Shown here piece after piece: positions 9,282 through 18,300 of a DNA stretch of 64,000 bases. The first letter of the stretch is position 1, and each line of letters begins with the position of its first letter. Source of the stretch: Bacteroidota bacterium. GTDB taxonomy: Bacteria; Bacteroidota; Bacteroidia; Flavobacteriales; Weeksellaceae. Under the pieces are notes generated by a model that ran no database searches, had not been told where the DNA came from, and saw only the letters and a program-made list of their open reading frames with translations. The stretch spans positions 1-64,000 of the forward strand of contig JAEWOS010000018.1 in assembly GCA_023460855.1 (NCBI GenBank). The letters are read 5' to 3'. The position numbers were made by a program, and so were the translations under genes.

Positions 9282-9668
9282 ATGGTTTCCAAAATTACTT
9301 CCGATATCAGAATTTCCGTTCTTCCTGAGTACGATATGAAGAACAGTTACCCTTCTGAAAACCGACATGTTTTTAAGTATAATATTACGATTGAGAATCT
9401 GGGAGAAATTCCCGTAAAAGTTCTTAAGAGAAAATGGCTGATCTATGATGTTGGTTTTGGTTTTACCGAAGTTTCGGGTGACGGTGTAATTGGTCTTACA
9501 CCGGAAATTCAGCCAGGTGAAAATTTTACGTATTTTTCCAATGTGATGCTTCGTTCCGGCGTTGGCAGCATGACCGGAAAATATTTACTGATGAATATGC
9601 TGACTTCCGAAAATATTGAAGTCGAAATTCCGAAGTTCAACCTTCTTTCTGAAGTACTCAGCAATTAA
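9282..9668 (+). CDS. apaG: ApaG (Co2+/Mg2+ efflux-associated protein)
   Basis: 128 residues from the ATG at 9282, the normal length of the family. The fold is a fibronectin-type beta sandwich; its molecular role is still unclear. Recognisable stretches are YNITIENLGEIPVKVLKRKW and the GVIGLTPEIQPGE loop. An earlier in-frame ATG at 9219 would translate across the odhB terminator and is rejected. It converges with the exonuclease gene, whose stop is 3 bp away. Confidence 0.92.
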   Translation: MVSKITSDIRISVLPEYDMKNSYPSENRHVFKYNITIENLGEIPVKVLKRKWLIYDVGFGFTEVSGDGVIGLTPEIQPGENFTYFSNVMLRSGVGSMTGKYLLMNMLTSENIEVEIPKFNLLSEVLSN

Positions 9669-9671
9669 TAA

Positions 9672-10229
9672 TTAAAGCAGTTTTAGGTTTTTGGGGAACA
9701 CTTCATTTACTTCTTCACGACTGGTAACCATCAGTTTTTGAAAACCCAGCAGCGAAATTTTGGCACAGACTTCCGCGTCGTCTCCTGCACGATGATGATT
9801 AAAGCTCAGTTGATGCGCATTTGCCAGATTTTTTAATCCGTAGCTGTTCAGTCCTTTCCACGATTTTTTAGCAATCTGTACCGAACACAGATAATTGATT
9901 TTTGGTTTGAAGAAACCGAAATGATCAAGACAACCGCGTAATACACCGGCATCGAATGCTGCATTGTGCGCGATCATCAGTTTTCCGTAAAGTAAATCCT
10001 GGGCTTCGTGCCAGATGTCGTCAAAAGCAGGAGCATCCTGCACATCTTCAGGAACGATTCCGTGAACGGCAATATTATAATGACTGAAATAAGGAAAACA
10101 TGGCGGTTTAATAAGCCACGTCTGCGTTTTTACGATTTCGCCGTTTTCCACGACACAGATTCCCATTTCACAGGCGGAATTTTTTTCGTGTGTAGCCGTT
10201 TCAAAATCAATCGCACAGAAATCAATCAT
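9672..10229 (-). CDS. DnaQ-like 3'-5' exonuclease (DEDD family)
   Basis: 185 residues forming a single exonuclease domain. Exo I is in CAIDFETATHEKNSACEMG, Exo II in MIAHNAAFDAGVLRG and Exo III in NHHRAGDDAEVCAK, so all four acidic metal ligands and the catalytic histidine are present (DEDDh type). It lacks the C-terminal polymerase-binding region of true epsilon subunits, so it may be a stand-alone nuclease. Its ATG overlaps the stop of the hydrolase gene by 4 bp, implying translational coupling. Confidence 0.88.
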   Translation of the reverse strand: MIDFCAIDFETATHEKNSACEMGICVVENGEIVKTQTWLIKPPCFPYFSHYNIAVHGIVPEDVQDAPAFDDIWHEAQDLLYGKLMIAHNAAFDAGVLRGCLDHFGFFKPKINYLCSVQIAKKSWKGLNSYGLKNLANAHQLSFNHHRAGDDAEVCAKISLLGFQKLMVTSREEVNEVFPKNLKLL

Positions 10230-10993
10230 TTCAGAATCTTTTCTATTTCTTCCCAGTATTTCCTGTTTTTGGAAAGATTGTCATGGCTGCCGCCGGAAAT
10301 CGTGATGAATTTCTTCTTGAGTTCGGGTTTTTCGGTTTTCAGCGTTTCAAAAAGTTTGCGTCCGGATTTTATCGGTACCACCTTATCCCTGTCCCCGTGA
10401 AAATGAAAGACAGGGCAGTTTACTTCCAGAATATTTTCGTTGGACAGGAAATGATAGGTCATCGTCGGCGAAATGCGGTTGGTTGCTTTTGCAGGCAGCC
10501 AGCGGTTCGCCATATCCTGAAGGTTAAAGAATGTTGCTTCCAGCACAAGTGTCCGCGGTTCGTTATCTGCCGCAATTTTCGTTGCAAATGCACCGCCCAG
10601 ACTTCTGCCGTAAACCACAATTTTTTCCTCACCATATTTTTCTTTTAAGAAATCATAGCAGAACTGCGCATCACCAAAAAGAAATTCTTCATTTCTCGGA
10701 CCACTGCTTTTGCCATAACTTCTGTAATCCGGAACCAGCACATCATAACCGTACTTCAGAAATTCCGATGCAATTTTACCCCAGCGTTCGAGATTTCCTG
10801 CATTGCCGTGAAAATAGAGAATGGCACCTTTTGGCTTTTCGTTTTTGAAGTAAAGCGCATTTATTTTTCCGTCTGCCGGCGTATCGAAAAACAATTCTTC
10901 GAAGTTGCTCTCGAATCTGAACTGATGCTTTTCCGAAAGTTTTACCGGAAGAAAAACCACTTTTTCCTGTAAAAACTGAATGAATTTAGGCAT
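10226..10993 (-). CDS. Alpha/beta hydrolase
   Basis: 255 residues. The oxyanion-hole motif is FHGNAGN, the nucleophile elbow YGRSLGG, the acid/partner region FHGDRDKVVP and the histidine SGGSHDN, so the catalytic triad appears complete. The family resembles serine-aminopeptidase-like or BEM46-like hydrolases, and the substrate is unknown. There is no obvious signal peptide. Neighbouring genes overlap on both sides (8 bp with the CNNM gene, 4 bp with the exonuclease), so the three form one operon. A paralogue lies at 12317-13183. Confidence 0.85.
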   Translation of the reverse strand: MPKFIQFLQEKVVFLPVKLSEKHQFRFESNFEELFFDTPADGKINALYFKNEKPKGAILYFHGNAGNLERWGKIASEFLKYGYDVLVPDYRSYGKSSGPRNEEFLFGDAQFCYDFLKEKYGEEKIVVYGRSLGGAFATKIAADNEPRTLVLEATFFNLQDMANRWLPAKATNRISPTMTYHFLSNENILEVNCPVFHFHGDRDKVVPIKSGRKLFETLKTEKPELKKKFITISGGSHDNLSKNRKYWEEIEKILK

Positions 10994-12272
10994 CTGCCGG
11001 ATTTCTGATGATCAGAATTTTGTCAACACGCTGCCCGTCTTTATCGATGATTTCCAGGGTCAGATCTTCAATTACGATTTTGTCGCCAACCTGAGGAATC
11101 CGTTTGAGCTCATTGATGAAAAGTCCGACAAGCGTCGTGTAATTGTCTTTATTTTTGGTCTCGAAATCCAGTCCGAAAAACTTGGTAAATTCCACAATCG
11201 GGAACTGTCCGTCTGCGAGCCAGGAATTTTCGTCTCTTTCCGTGATGCGGTAATCAAAATAATCAAACGTTGTTGTATCGCCAACCAGTGCGTCTGTAAC
11301 ATCAGCTAGGGTAACCATTCCCACCGTGTTTCCGTATTCATCGATGATAATTCCGTAGTGGTTTTTTTCTTTTTTGAAAAGTTCCAGCACCTTATAAGCC
11401 AAATAATTCTCGTTCAGAAAAACCGGCTGTCGCAAATAATTTTTAATGTCGAAACTGTTTTTGTCTTCCAGCGGAAAAAGGTCTTTCATCAGAATAATTC
11501 CAAGGATATCATCAGAATTATGGCCGTTGCGGACCGGATAAGCATCGTGCTTGTTTTCCTTGATTTTTTGCAGAATACTATGGATATCTTCCTGAAATTC
11601 CAGAAACACCATGTCAGTACGGTGCGTCATCAGCGTGTTTATTCTGCGGTCGCCAAGTTCGAAAACGCGTTCTACAATATCATGTTCAATAACTTCAATT
11701 TCTCCTTCCTGAGCGCTTTCTTTTACGATAGATTTAATTTCTTCTTCGGTTACAATGCTTTCAGAACTGCTTTTGATACCGAAAATGCTCAGAATTAAAT
11801 TGTTGGTAGTTGTAAGTAGCCATACAAACGGAGCAGTAATTTTGCTCAGCAGATCCATTGGTTTTGCGAGGACGGTGATGATGCTTTCAGGAAACGTCAT
11901 ACCGATTCTCTTCGGCAAAAGTTCACCCAGTACAATAGAAATATAGGTAATGAAAATTACAATTCCCGTAGTTGCCAGTCCGTCTGAATATGGGCGGAGA
12001 AATTCGAAACCGTTAAGGAATTCCTGAAAATTGCTGGTGAGGTTTTCCCCGGAATAAACCCCAAGTAAAATACCGATCAGCGTTATTCCAATCTGCACTG
12101 TGGAAAGAAATCTGGTTGGATTTTCAGACAGTTCGAGCGCTTTTTTTGCGCCGCTGTTTCCTTTCTTGCGGGCATTTTCCAGCTTGAAGCGTCTGGAAGA
12201 AACCAGCGACATTTCGGACATTGCAAAAATTCCGTTTAACAATACAAGTGCTATGATGATGATAATTTCCAT
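10986..12272 (-). CDS. CNNM/CBS domain membrane protein (CorC/HlyC family)
   Basis: 428 residues. An N-terminal DUF21/CNNM domain with about three membrane segments (residues 1-180) is followed by paired CBS domains (about 200-325, for example MTHRTDMVFLEFQED and YGIIIDEYGNTVGMVTLAD) and a C-terminal CorC_HlyC domain. Homologues are implicated in magnesium/cobalt efflux and are often mislabelled haemolysins. It resembles GldE of gliding bacteria in layout, but gldD and ssb are not adjacent, so I do not use that name. It is the first gene of the operon with the hydrolase and exonuclease. Confidence 0.88.
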   Translation of the reverse strand: MEIIIIIALVLLNGIFAMSEMSLVSSRRFKLENARKKGNSGAKKALELSENPTRFLSTVQIGITLIGILLGVYSGENLTSNFQEFLNGFEFLRPYSDGLATTGIVIFITYISIVLGELLPKRIGMTFPESIITVLAKPMDLLSKITAPFVWLLTTTNNLILSIFGIKSSSESIVTEEEIKSIVKESAQEGEIEVIEHDIVERVFELGDRRINTLMTHRTDMVFLEFQEDIHSILQKIKENKHDAYPVRNGHNSDDILGIILMKDLFPLEDKNSFDIKNYLRQPVFLNENYLAYKVLELFKKEKNHYGIIIDEYGNTVGMVTLADVTDALVGDTTTFDYFDYRITERDENSWLADGQFPIVEFTKFFGLDFETKNKDNYTTLVGLFINELKRIPQVGDKIVIEDLTLEIIDKDGQRVDKILIIRNPADA

Positions 12273-12316
12273 TGAAAATATTTGATGCTCTAAAAATAAG
12301 GAAAGCAGATGAATTT

Positions 12317-13183
12317 TTATTCGCGGTGGCTCATATTAAGGCTGGTCTGTGTAAAATTTATTTCTTCCGGCGGATGGGTGAGGTCTTCAAAAATTTCGCT
12401 GAGCACGCGGTGGTATTCTTTAAATTTGTGCACATCGAGATGTCCCGCTTTCAGAATGATGTACAGTCTTGTATTTTCCGGCTGAATTTCAGAAAGATGT
12501 ATGGCCGTGGAAACAGGAACGAGCCGGTCTTCGCTGCCGTGTATTATTTTAATCGGGCAGTCCACACTCTGCAGATATTTGTAGGTGGGCAGATTAAAAC
12601 GCATAAAGTATTTTACCGGAAGCCAGGGCAAATAGCGGTTTATGGATTTCTCCAGGCTGTGAATAGGGGAGTTCAGAATAAGCAGCCTAGGATCGTTTCT
12701 TGCGGCAAGCCTCGCAGCAAAAGGCGTACCGATACTTCTTCCGTAAATGACAAGGCGGTCCTCCGGAACCTGTTTTTTCACCAGATCGTAAACAAACTGA
12801 ATATCGTACTTCAATCCCTGCGAAGTGCGTTTTCCGGTGCTTTTTCCGAATCCGCGGTAATCGAGCATGATTACATCATAATTCAGGCGGGTAAAATCGG
12901 TCGCGAATTTTCCCCAGCCTTTGATGCTTTTCGTATTGCCTTTGAGGTAAAATACAATTCCTTTGGGATGTTCTGCCTTAAAATGCAGATAATTGATATT
13001 AACGCCGGGCTGGGTTTCCACAGTCAGTTCTTCAGCATTCAGATTGTCGTATGCGAATTTAAAATCCGGCGGAAGTTTCTCGGGATGAAAAAAGAATTTC
13101 TGCTGAAAAAAGTAGATGATCAGTCCCACAACAAGAGTGAGGACAATCCAGATAATCACAATAGTTAATGCGTCCAGTTTCAT
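12317..13183 (-). CDS. Alpha/beta hydrolase with membrane anchor
   Basis: 288 residues with one N-terminal transmembrane helix (about residues 7-27). It is a paralogue of the hydrolase at 10226-10993 (shared WGKFATDFTRLNYDVIMLDYRGFGKSTG-like block). The nucleophile elbow is YGRSIGT, the acid region IHGSEDRLVPV and the histidine KAGHLDVH. The usual HGN oxyanion motif reads LKGNTKS, with lysine in place of histidine. The substrate is unknown. It is separated from the CNNM gene by 44 bp, so cotranscription is possible. Confidence 0.84.
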   Translation of the reverse strand: MKLDALTIVIIWIVLTLVVGLIIYFFQQKFFFHPEKLPPDFKFAYDNLNAEELTVETQPGVNINYLHFKAEHPKGIVFYLKGNTKSIKGWGKFATDFTRLNYDVIMLDYRGFGKSTGKRTSQGLKYDIQFVYDLVKKQVPEDRLVIYGRSIGTPFAARLAARNDPRLLILNSPIHSLEKSINRYLPWLPVKYFMRFNLPTYKYLQSVDCPIKIIHGSEDRLVPVSTAIHLSEIQPENTRLYIILKAGHLDVHKFKEYHRVLSEIFEDLTHPPEEINFTQTSLNMSHRE

Positions 13184-13257
13184 TTTCAGCTTCTGAAAAT
13201 AAATGTAAGGATTTTAAAACTATTGCTGATACGTATAAAATTGCGCAGGAAAAGATC

Positions 13258-13620
13258 TTAGGAATTCAGAAATTTAGTTACCAGATCTTCAAACTGTACA
13301 ATATCAAAAGGTTTTGCCAGATGCGCATCGGCTCCCGCTTCCTCTGCCAGTTCGCCGATATTGGTATTTGCGGTAAAATAAACCACCGGAATATTTTTCA
13401 GATCAGGATCGGCTTTCAAAAGTTTTGTCGCTTCAATGCCGCTGATATCCGGCAGCCAGTTATCCATAAAAATCAGATCGGGCATATACTCGCGCACCTG
13501 AGATTCTATATCGTTGGTGGTTGGTGATGTTTTTACTTCACATCCCAGATCTTCCAGAATATAAGTGCACAGTTCCAGTATTTCTTTATTATCGTCGAAA
13601 ATGAATATTTTTTTACTCAT
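13258..13620 (-). CDS. Single-domain response regulator
   Basis: 120 residues consisting only of a receiver domain: acidic pair FDDNKE, phospho-acceptor in DLIFMDNWLPD, conserved YFTAN and LAKPFD lysine. There is no output domain, so it probably acts as a phosphate sink, an intermediate or a protein-binding switch. It is the last gene of the six-gene signalling operon, 6 bp downstream of cheB. Confidence 0.9.
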   Translation of the reverse strand: MSKKIFIFDDNKEILELCTYILEDLGCEVKTSPTTNDIESQVREYMPDLIFMDNWLPDISGIEATKLLKADPDLKNIPVVYFTANTNIGELAEEAGADAHLAKPFDIVQFEDLVTKFLNS

Positions 13621-13626
13621 AATTTT

Positions 13627-14211
13627 TTACAGTTGATTGATATAATCGGCCATTTCTTCGGTGCGCAAAACTGCATCGGTTTCCACTTCTGCAATTGCAT
13701 ATTCAGGCATATACGGAACCTTTGCGGATTCCGGCTGCTGTACAACAGCCATTCCTCCGTATTCTTTTACTTTCAGCAGTCCTTTTGTACCATCCTGGTT
13801 GGATCCGGAAAGCAGCATACAGGTCAGCTTCTCTTCAAAAACCTCCGCAGCACTTTCGAAAGTAACATCGATAGAAGGCCGCGAGAAATTAACTTTTTCT
13901 GAGGCATCCAGAGAAAATGTGTGATCGTTTTCTATCAGCAGATGATAATTCGGAGGAACAATATAGATGGTTCCTGCTTTCATTTTCTCCTTTTCTTCAA
14001 GCTCTTTTACCGGAATTTCCGTTTTGTGGCTCAGTAATTCAGTTAGCATGCTGTCTTTGCCAGATTTTCGGTGCAGCACCAGAATAATCGCAAACGCGAG
14101 ATCCGTTTTTAGCGCAGGCAAAACTTTCAGCAGAACTTCGAGGCTTCCGGCAGAACCTCCGATGATAAGCACTTCGCACCGCTGTTCCATATTTAGTGAA
14201 TTTTCCGCCAT
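13627..14211 (-). CDS. CheB-type methylesterase domain protein
   Basis: 194 residues covering only the catalytic domain. The triad residues are visible in GGSAGSLE (Ser), LVLHRKSG (His) and SGSNQDGTKGL (Asp). Classical CheB has an N-terminal receiver that controls it; that part is missing here, and free-standing receivers lie on both sides in the operon instead. It overlaps cheR by 19 bp. No chemoreceptor, CheA or CheW is in the window, so the target for demethylation or deamidation is unknown. Confidence 0.9.
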   Translation of the reverse strand: MAENSLNMEQRCEVLIIGGSAGSLEVLLKVLPALKTDLAFAIILVLHRKSGKDSMLTELLSHKTEIPVKELEEKEKMKAGTIYIVPPNYHLLIENDHTFSLDASEKVNFSRPSIDVTFESAAEVFEEKLTCMLLSGSNQDGTKGLLKVKEYGGMAVVQQPESAKVPYMPEYAIAEVETDAVLRTEEMADYINQL

Positions 14212-15011
14212 ATTTTTTCAGTTCCAACACGTTCATAATTCTTGGAAACCGTGGAAAAGTCCAGTGTTTCTTTTGTGCCCAAAGCCAGATATCCGAATTT
14301 CTCCAGGCTGCCGTCAAAGAGTTCGAAAACCTTGGTTTGCAGAGGCCTGTCGAAATAAATAATGACATTGCGGCACATGATGAGCTGAAATTCGTTAAAT
14401 GAATTGTCTGTTACCAGGTTATGCGTAGAGAAAATGATTTTCGATTTGAGTTCGTCCTTCAGTTTTCCCAGGGAATAATTTGCGGTATAATAATTCGAAA
14501 AATTCTCGCTTCCGCCTGCTGCATTATAATTCTCGGTGTACATTTTCAGTTTGTTCAGCGGAATTATAGCCTGTGCTGCATTTTCCAGAACAGCGCTGTT
14601 GATGTCTGTTGCGTAAATCAGGGATTTATGAAGGAGATTCAGTTCCTGCAGGAAAATAGCGATGGAATATGCTTCTTCACCGGTGCTGCATCCCGCGATC
14701 CAGATGCGTATAAACGGATATGTCCGCAGTCGTGGCAGAATTTCATTTCGCAGTTCCCTGTAAAATGCGGGATCACGAAACATTTCGGTTACATTAATGG
14801 TAATTTCTTCGAGAAAGCGCTTGAAATATCCTGGATCAGTACGAATTTTATAACGGTACTCCGCAAAACTCACAAATTTGTCCATTTCGTACAGCCGGAT
14901 CATCCTGCGCTTCAAAGAGGCACGTGAATATCCGGTAAAGTCATAACCGTAAACTTCGAGAACGTCAGCCAGCAGAATTTCTACCTTTTCATCGTTATTT
15001 TCCGACTTCAC
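14193..15011 (-). CDS. CheR-type protein-glutamate methyltransferase
   Basis: 272 residues. An N-terminal helical CheR_N segment (about 1-75) precedes the SAM-binding domain with WIAGCSTGEEAYSIAI and the MCRNVIIYF motif. It uses S-adenosylmethionine to methylate glutamates of signalling proteins. The start overlaps the preceding receiver gene by 4 bp and the end overlaps cheB by 19 bp, so the three are translationally coupled. CheR and CheB here probably tune the coupled kinases rather than flagellar motility; this is inference from the lack of che and fli genes. Confidence 0.9.
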   Translation of the reverse strand: MKSENNDEKVEILLADVLEVYGYDFTGYSRASLKRRMIRLYEMDKFVSFAEYRYKIRTDPGYFKRFLEEITINVTEMFRDPAFYRELRNEILPRLRTYPFIRIWIAGCSTGEEAYSIAIFLQELNLLHKSLIYATDINSAVLENAAQAIIPLNKLKMYTENYNAAGGSENFSNYYTANYSLGKLKDELKSKIIFSTHNLVTDNSFNEFQLIMCRNVIIYFDRPLQTKVFELFDGSLEKFGYLALGTKETLDFSTVSKNYERVGTEKIWRKIH

Positions 15012-15385
15012 TTTTCTGCTGTTACCTGGTTTAGCACTTTCAATAATTCATCTACATTTACCGGTTTCGAAATATAGGCATCTGCGCCCGCTTCAAGACA
15101 CTTTTCACGATCGCCCGACATTGCCTGCGCCGTAATTGCCACTACCGGAATACTTTGGAGTGAAGAGTCGCTTTTCATTTTACGTACCGCTTCATAACCG
15201 TCCATTTCCGGCATCATCATATCGAGCAGAACCACGCCGACATTCTGGTTTTTTGCCAGAAGCTGAAAGCCTTCCGCCGCACTTTGCGCAGAAATGCATT
15301 TATATTTTTTCGCTTTTAAAACCGCGGTAAGTGCAAAAATATTTTTGCTGTCATCATCGATGATGAGAATTTCACTGTTTTTCAT
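15008..15385 (-). CDS. Single-domain response regulator
   Basis: 125-residue receiver: acidic IIDDDSKN, phospho-acceptor VVLLDMMMPEMDGYE, VVAITAQAM and the ISKPVNVDEL lysine. It closely resembles the third receiver of the adjacent hybrid kinase (both carry LDMMMPEMDGYE- and GDREKC-type motifs), pointing to duplication within the operon. It lies 11 bp after the hybrid kinase gene and overlaps cheR by 4 bp. Confidence 0.92.
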   Translation of the reverse strand: MKNSEILIIDDDSKNIFALTAVLKAKKYKCISAQSAAEGFQLLAKNQNVGVVLLDMMMPEMDGYEAVRKMKSDSSLQSIPVVAITAQAMSGDREKCLEAGADAYISKPVNVDELLKVLNQVTAEK

Positions 15386-15396
15386 AAACGTTAGTA

Positions 15397-18300
15397 CTAA
15401 TTTTTATCGTAAAGCCAGACTCTTAAAAGAGAGATCAGCTGATCAATATCTACGGGTTTGGAAATAAAATCCGATGCGCCAACCGCGATACATTTCTCGC
15501 GGTCGCCCATCATTGCTTTTGCCGTTACGGCAAGAACCGGCAGTTTTCTGTATTTTTCGGAATTCCTGATTTCACGGATTGTTTCGTATCCATCCATTTC
15601 CGGCATCATCATATCCATGAGCACTACATCCACATCCGGATTTTTCTCCAGCACAGATAAAGCTTCTTTTCCGTCCATCGCTGGAATTACGTTCATGCCG
15701 TGCATTTCCAGAGCTTTGGTAAGAGAAAAAATATTCCGGACATCATCATCAGCAACCAGTACGGTTTTATCTTTCAGGATATTGCGGAGTTCACTTAAAT
15801 TTCCGAGACCACTGTCTGCAGTTTTGGTTTTATTTTTTTCTTCAACCAAATGAAGAAAAAGGCCGGCTTCATCAAGTATCCGTTGATAGGAATAAGCTGT
15901 TTTTACTACAATGGAATCCGCATATTTCTTGATGCGGTTTTCTTCGCCTTTAGAAAGATTTTTTCCTGTAAAAACGATAATCGGGAGCTGTTCCAGACCG
16001 GGGTTCTGTTTGATGGTTTCAAGCGTTTCATATGCATTTCTGTCCGGCACGCCCATATCCAGAATTACACAGTCGATTTCGCGGCTTTGCAGGGATCCGA
16101 TGCTGTCGGTTACATTTGTTGAAATACTCGTGTTAATATTATGGGCACTCAGGAAATAACTCAGTGCTTTGGCGTGCTGCTCATTTTCTTCCACAATCAG
16201 CACTTTTTTTGGCGATTTTGTCAGCGCGTTTTCCAGTTTCCGGAACATATCCTGCATCTGTTCCAGCGCAAAAGGTTTGTTGATGAAATCTACCGCGCCT
16301 TTCAGCAGACTTTCCTGTTTCATTTTCATTGAAGACATCATGTGTACCGGAATCGGTTTGGTCTCCGGTTTGGATTTCAGGGCTTCCATCACCTGCCATC
16401 CGTCCATTACCGGCAACTGAATATCCAGCAGAATTGCAAGCGGCCTGAAATGCTGCGCCAGTTCGATGCCGTCGTCACCGCGAACAGCAACAATTCCTTT
16501 ATAGTTTTTACTTCTGGTATATTTCAGCAGAATCCTGGCAAAATCCGTGTCATCTTCAATAATGAGGATTACTTTATCGCCTTTCTCGATGTTTTCTCTG
16601 TCATCATCAACCGGTTGCGGAATATTTTCAGAAATATAACGCTGTGGCTGTTCTGTGGCAGCTCCGGGAACAGGCAGTGCAGTCTGCAACTTGGCAATTT
16701 CCGGAAGAACAATGTTTTCCTCAGATTCTTGCTGCGTTTTTTCTGCGTCAACCGGAACAATCAGTTTGAACTCGCTGCCTTCTCCTTCTTTGCTTTTTAA
16801 TTCTATTTTGCCGCCCAGCAATCTCGCAAGTTCGCGACTGATTGAAAGTCCGAGCCCTGTTCCTCCATATTTTCGCTGCGTGGAACCATCTGCCTGCTGA
16901 AAAGCTTCAAAAACCATGCGCTGTTTGTCTGCCGGAATTCCAATGCCTGTATCGATTACGCTGAATGCAATGTTTTCCTGTTCAGGATTGTTGTGAACCC
17001 TAATTGTGATGCTTCCTTCAGAAGTGAATTTCAGTGCATTGGAAAGCATATTTTTAAGGATCTGTTCAATACGTTGTTTATCAGTTTTGATCAGCTGACC
17101 GTTTTCTCCATCTGATTCAATTTTGAGTTCCAGGTTTTTCTGGCTGGCCATCGGTTTGAACATGAGTTCCATGTCTTTCAGAATTTCGCTTACAGGAACA
17201 TCGGTAATGTTCAGCGTCATTTTACCGGCTTCAATTTTCGATAAATCCAGAATTTCGTCGATGAGTGTGAGCAGTCCCTGTCCGGAATTCTGCATTACTT
17301 CCGCATATTCTATATACTGTTCATCCAGATCCTCACTTTCCGTCATGAGTCGGGACAGCAACAGAATAGAATTCAGCGGAGTTCTGAGTTCATGGGACAT
17401 GTTTGCCAGGAATTCTGATTTATAGCGCGTACTTTGTTCGAGCTCGATGGATTTTTGCTGAATGTCCAGGTTATGCTGATGAATTAACGCATTTTTTTCT
17501 TCGAGGAGACCTGTTCTTTCCTCAAGTTCCTGGTTGCTTTGCATCAGTTCTTCCTGCTGAACGCGCAGTTCTTCTTCTGATGCCAGTAATTTTTGCGATT
17601 GTGCTTCCAGTTCGGCATTAATGTTTTCCAGTTCGGAATGCTGCGTCTGCAGTTCCTCAGCCTGAGCCTGTGTTTCTTCCAGAAGTTCCTGAAGCTGTTC
17701 CTTGCTTTTCACGGCAAAGAAAGCGATGCCGATATTTTCAGCGACGCTTTCGAGAAATTTCAGCTGCAGGGGAGAATATTCATGCGTAGATCCCAGTTCG
17801 ATAACACCAAGCGGAATATGATAACGTGTGAGCGGAAAAGCAACGATGTTTTTCGGCTTTGTGTGTCCTGTAGCATAGGAAATGGTTTTTTCATCGTCCG
17901 GAATATCATTCACCAGAATTTTCTTCCTCGCTTTGAATGCCTGTCCTGAAATTCCTTCACCAATTTTCAAAACCTTCTTTACATCGTCATTTACGGCATA
18001 ACCTCCGGCGTAATGCAGCAGATTATCATCTCCATGAACGTAAACCGCTGCCATAATACTTCCGGTTTGCTGTACCGTAATGTCCAGAATGTCTGTGGTG
18101 AAAGCCTCTACGGATTTTTCGCCCATCATGCGGTCATTCAGCTGTGCGACGGAAGTACTCAGCCATTCCTGTTCTTTCAGCGTATTGATGTTGGACTGCA
18201 GCGATTTGGCCATTTTGTTCAGCGGTTCCGCTACGTCACCCAGGTTTTGTCGCGCCTCGTGGTCGGACAAAATATCATAGTTGCCCGCTGAAATTTTTTC

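Noticed and set aside
10986..12272. Haemolysin or GldE gliding protein
   Set aside because: The CNNM/CBS/CorC layout fits metal-efflux-type proteins; there is no gld or ssb neighbour, and haemolysin is a legacy label.
12272..13168. 298-residue open frame on the plus strand
   Set aside because: Antisense to the second hydrolase gene, which has full family motifs; no coherent protein features.
13627..15011. Chemotaxis operon
   Set aside because: CheR and CheB are present, but no CheA, CheW, CheY-motor target or receptor is nearby; the context is a kinase phosphorelay.
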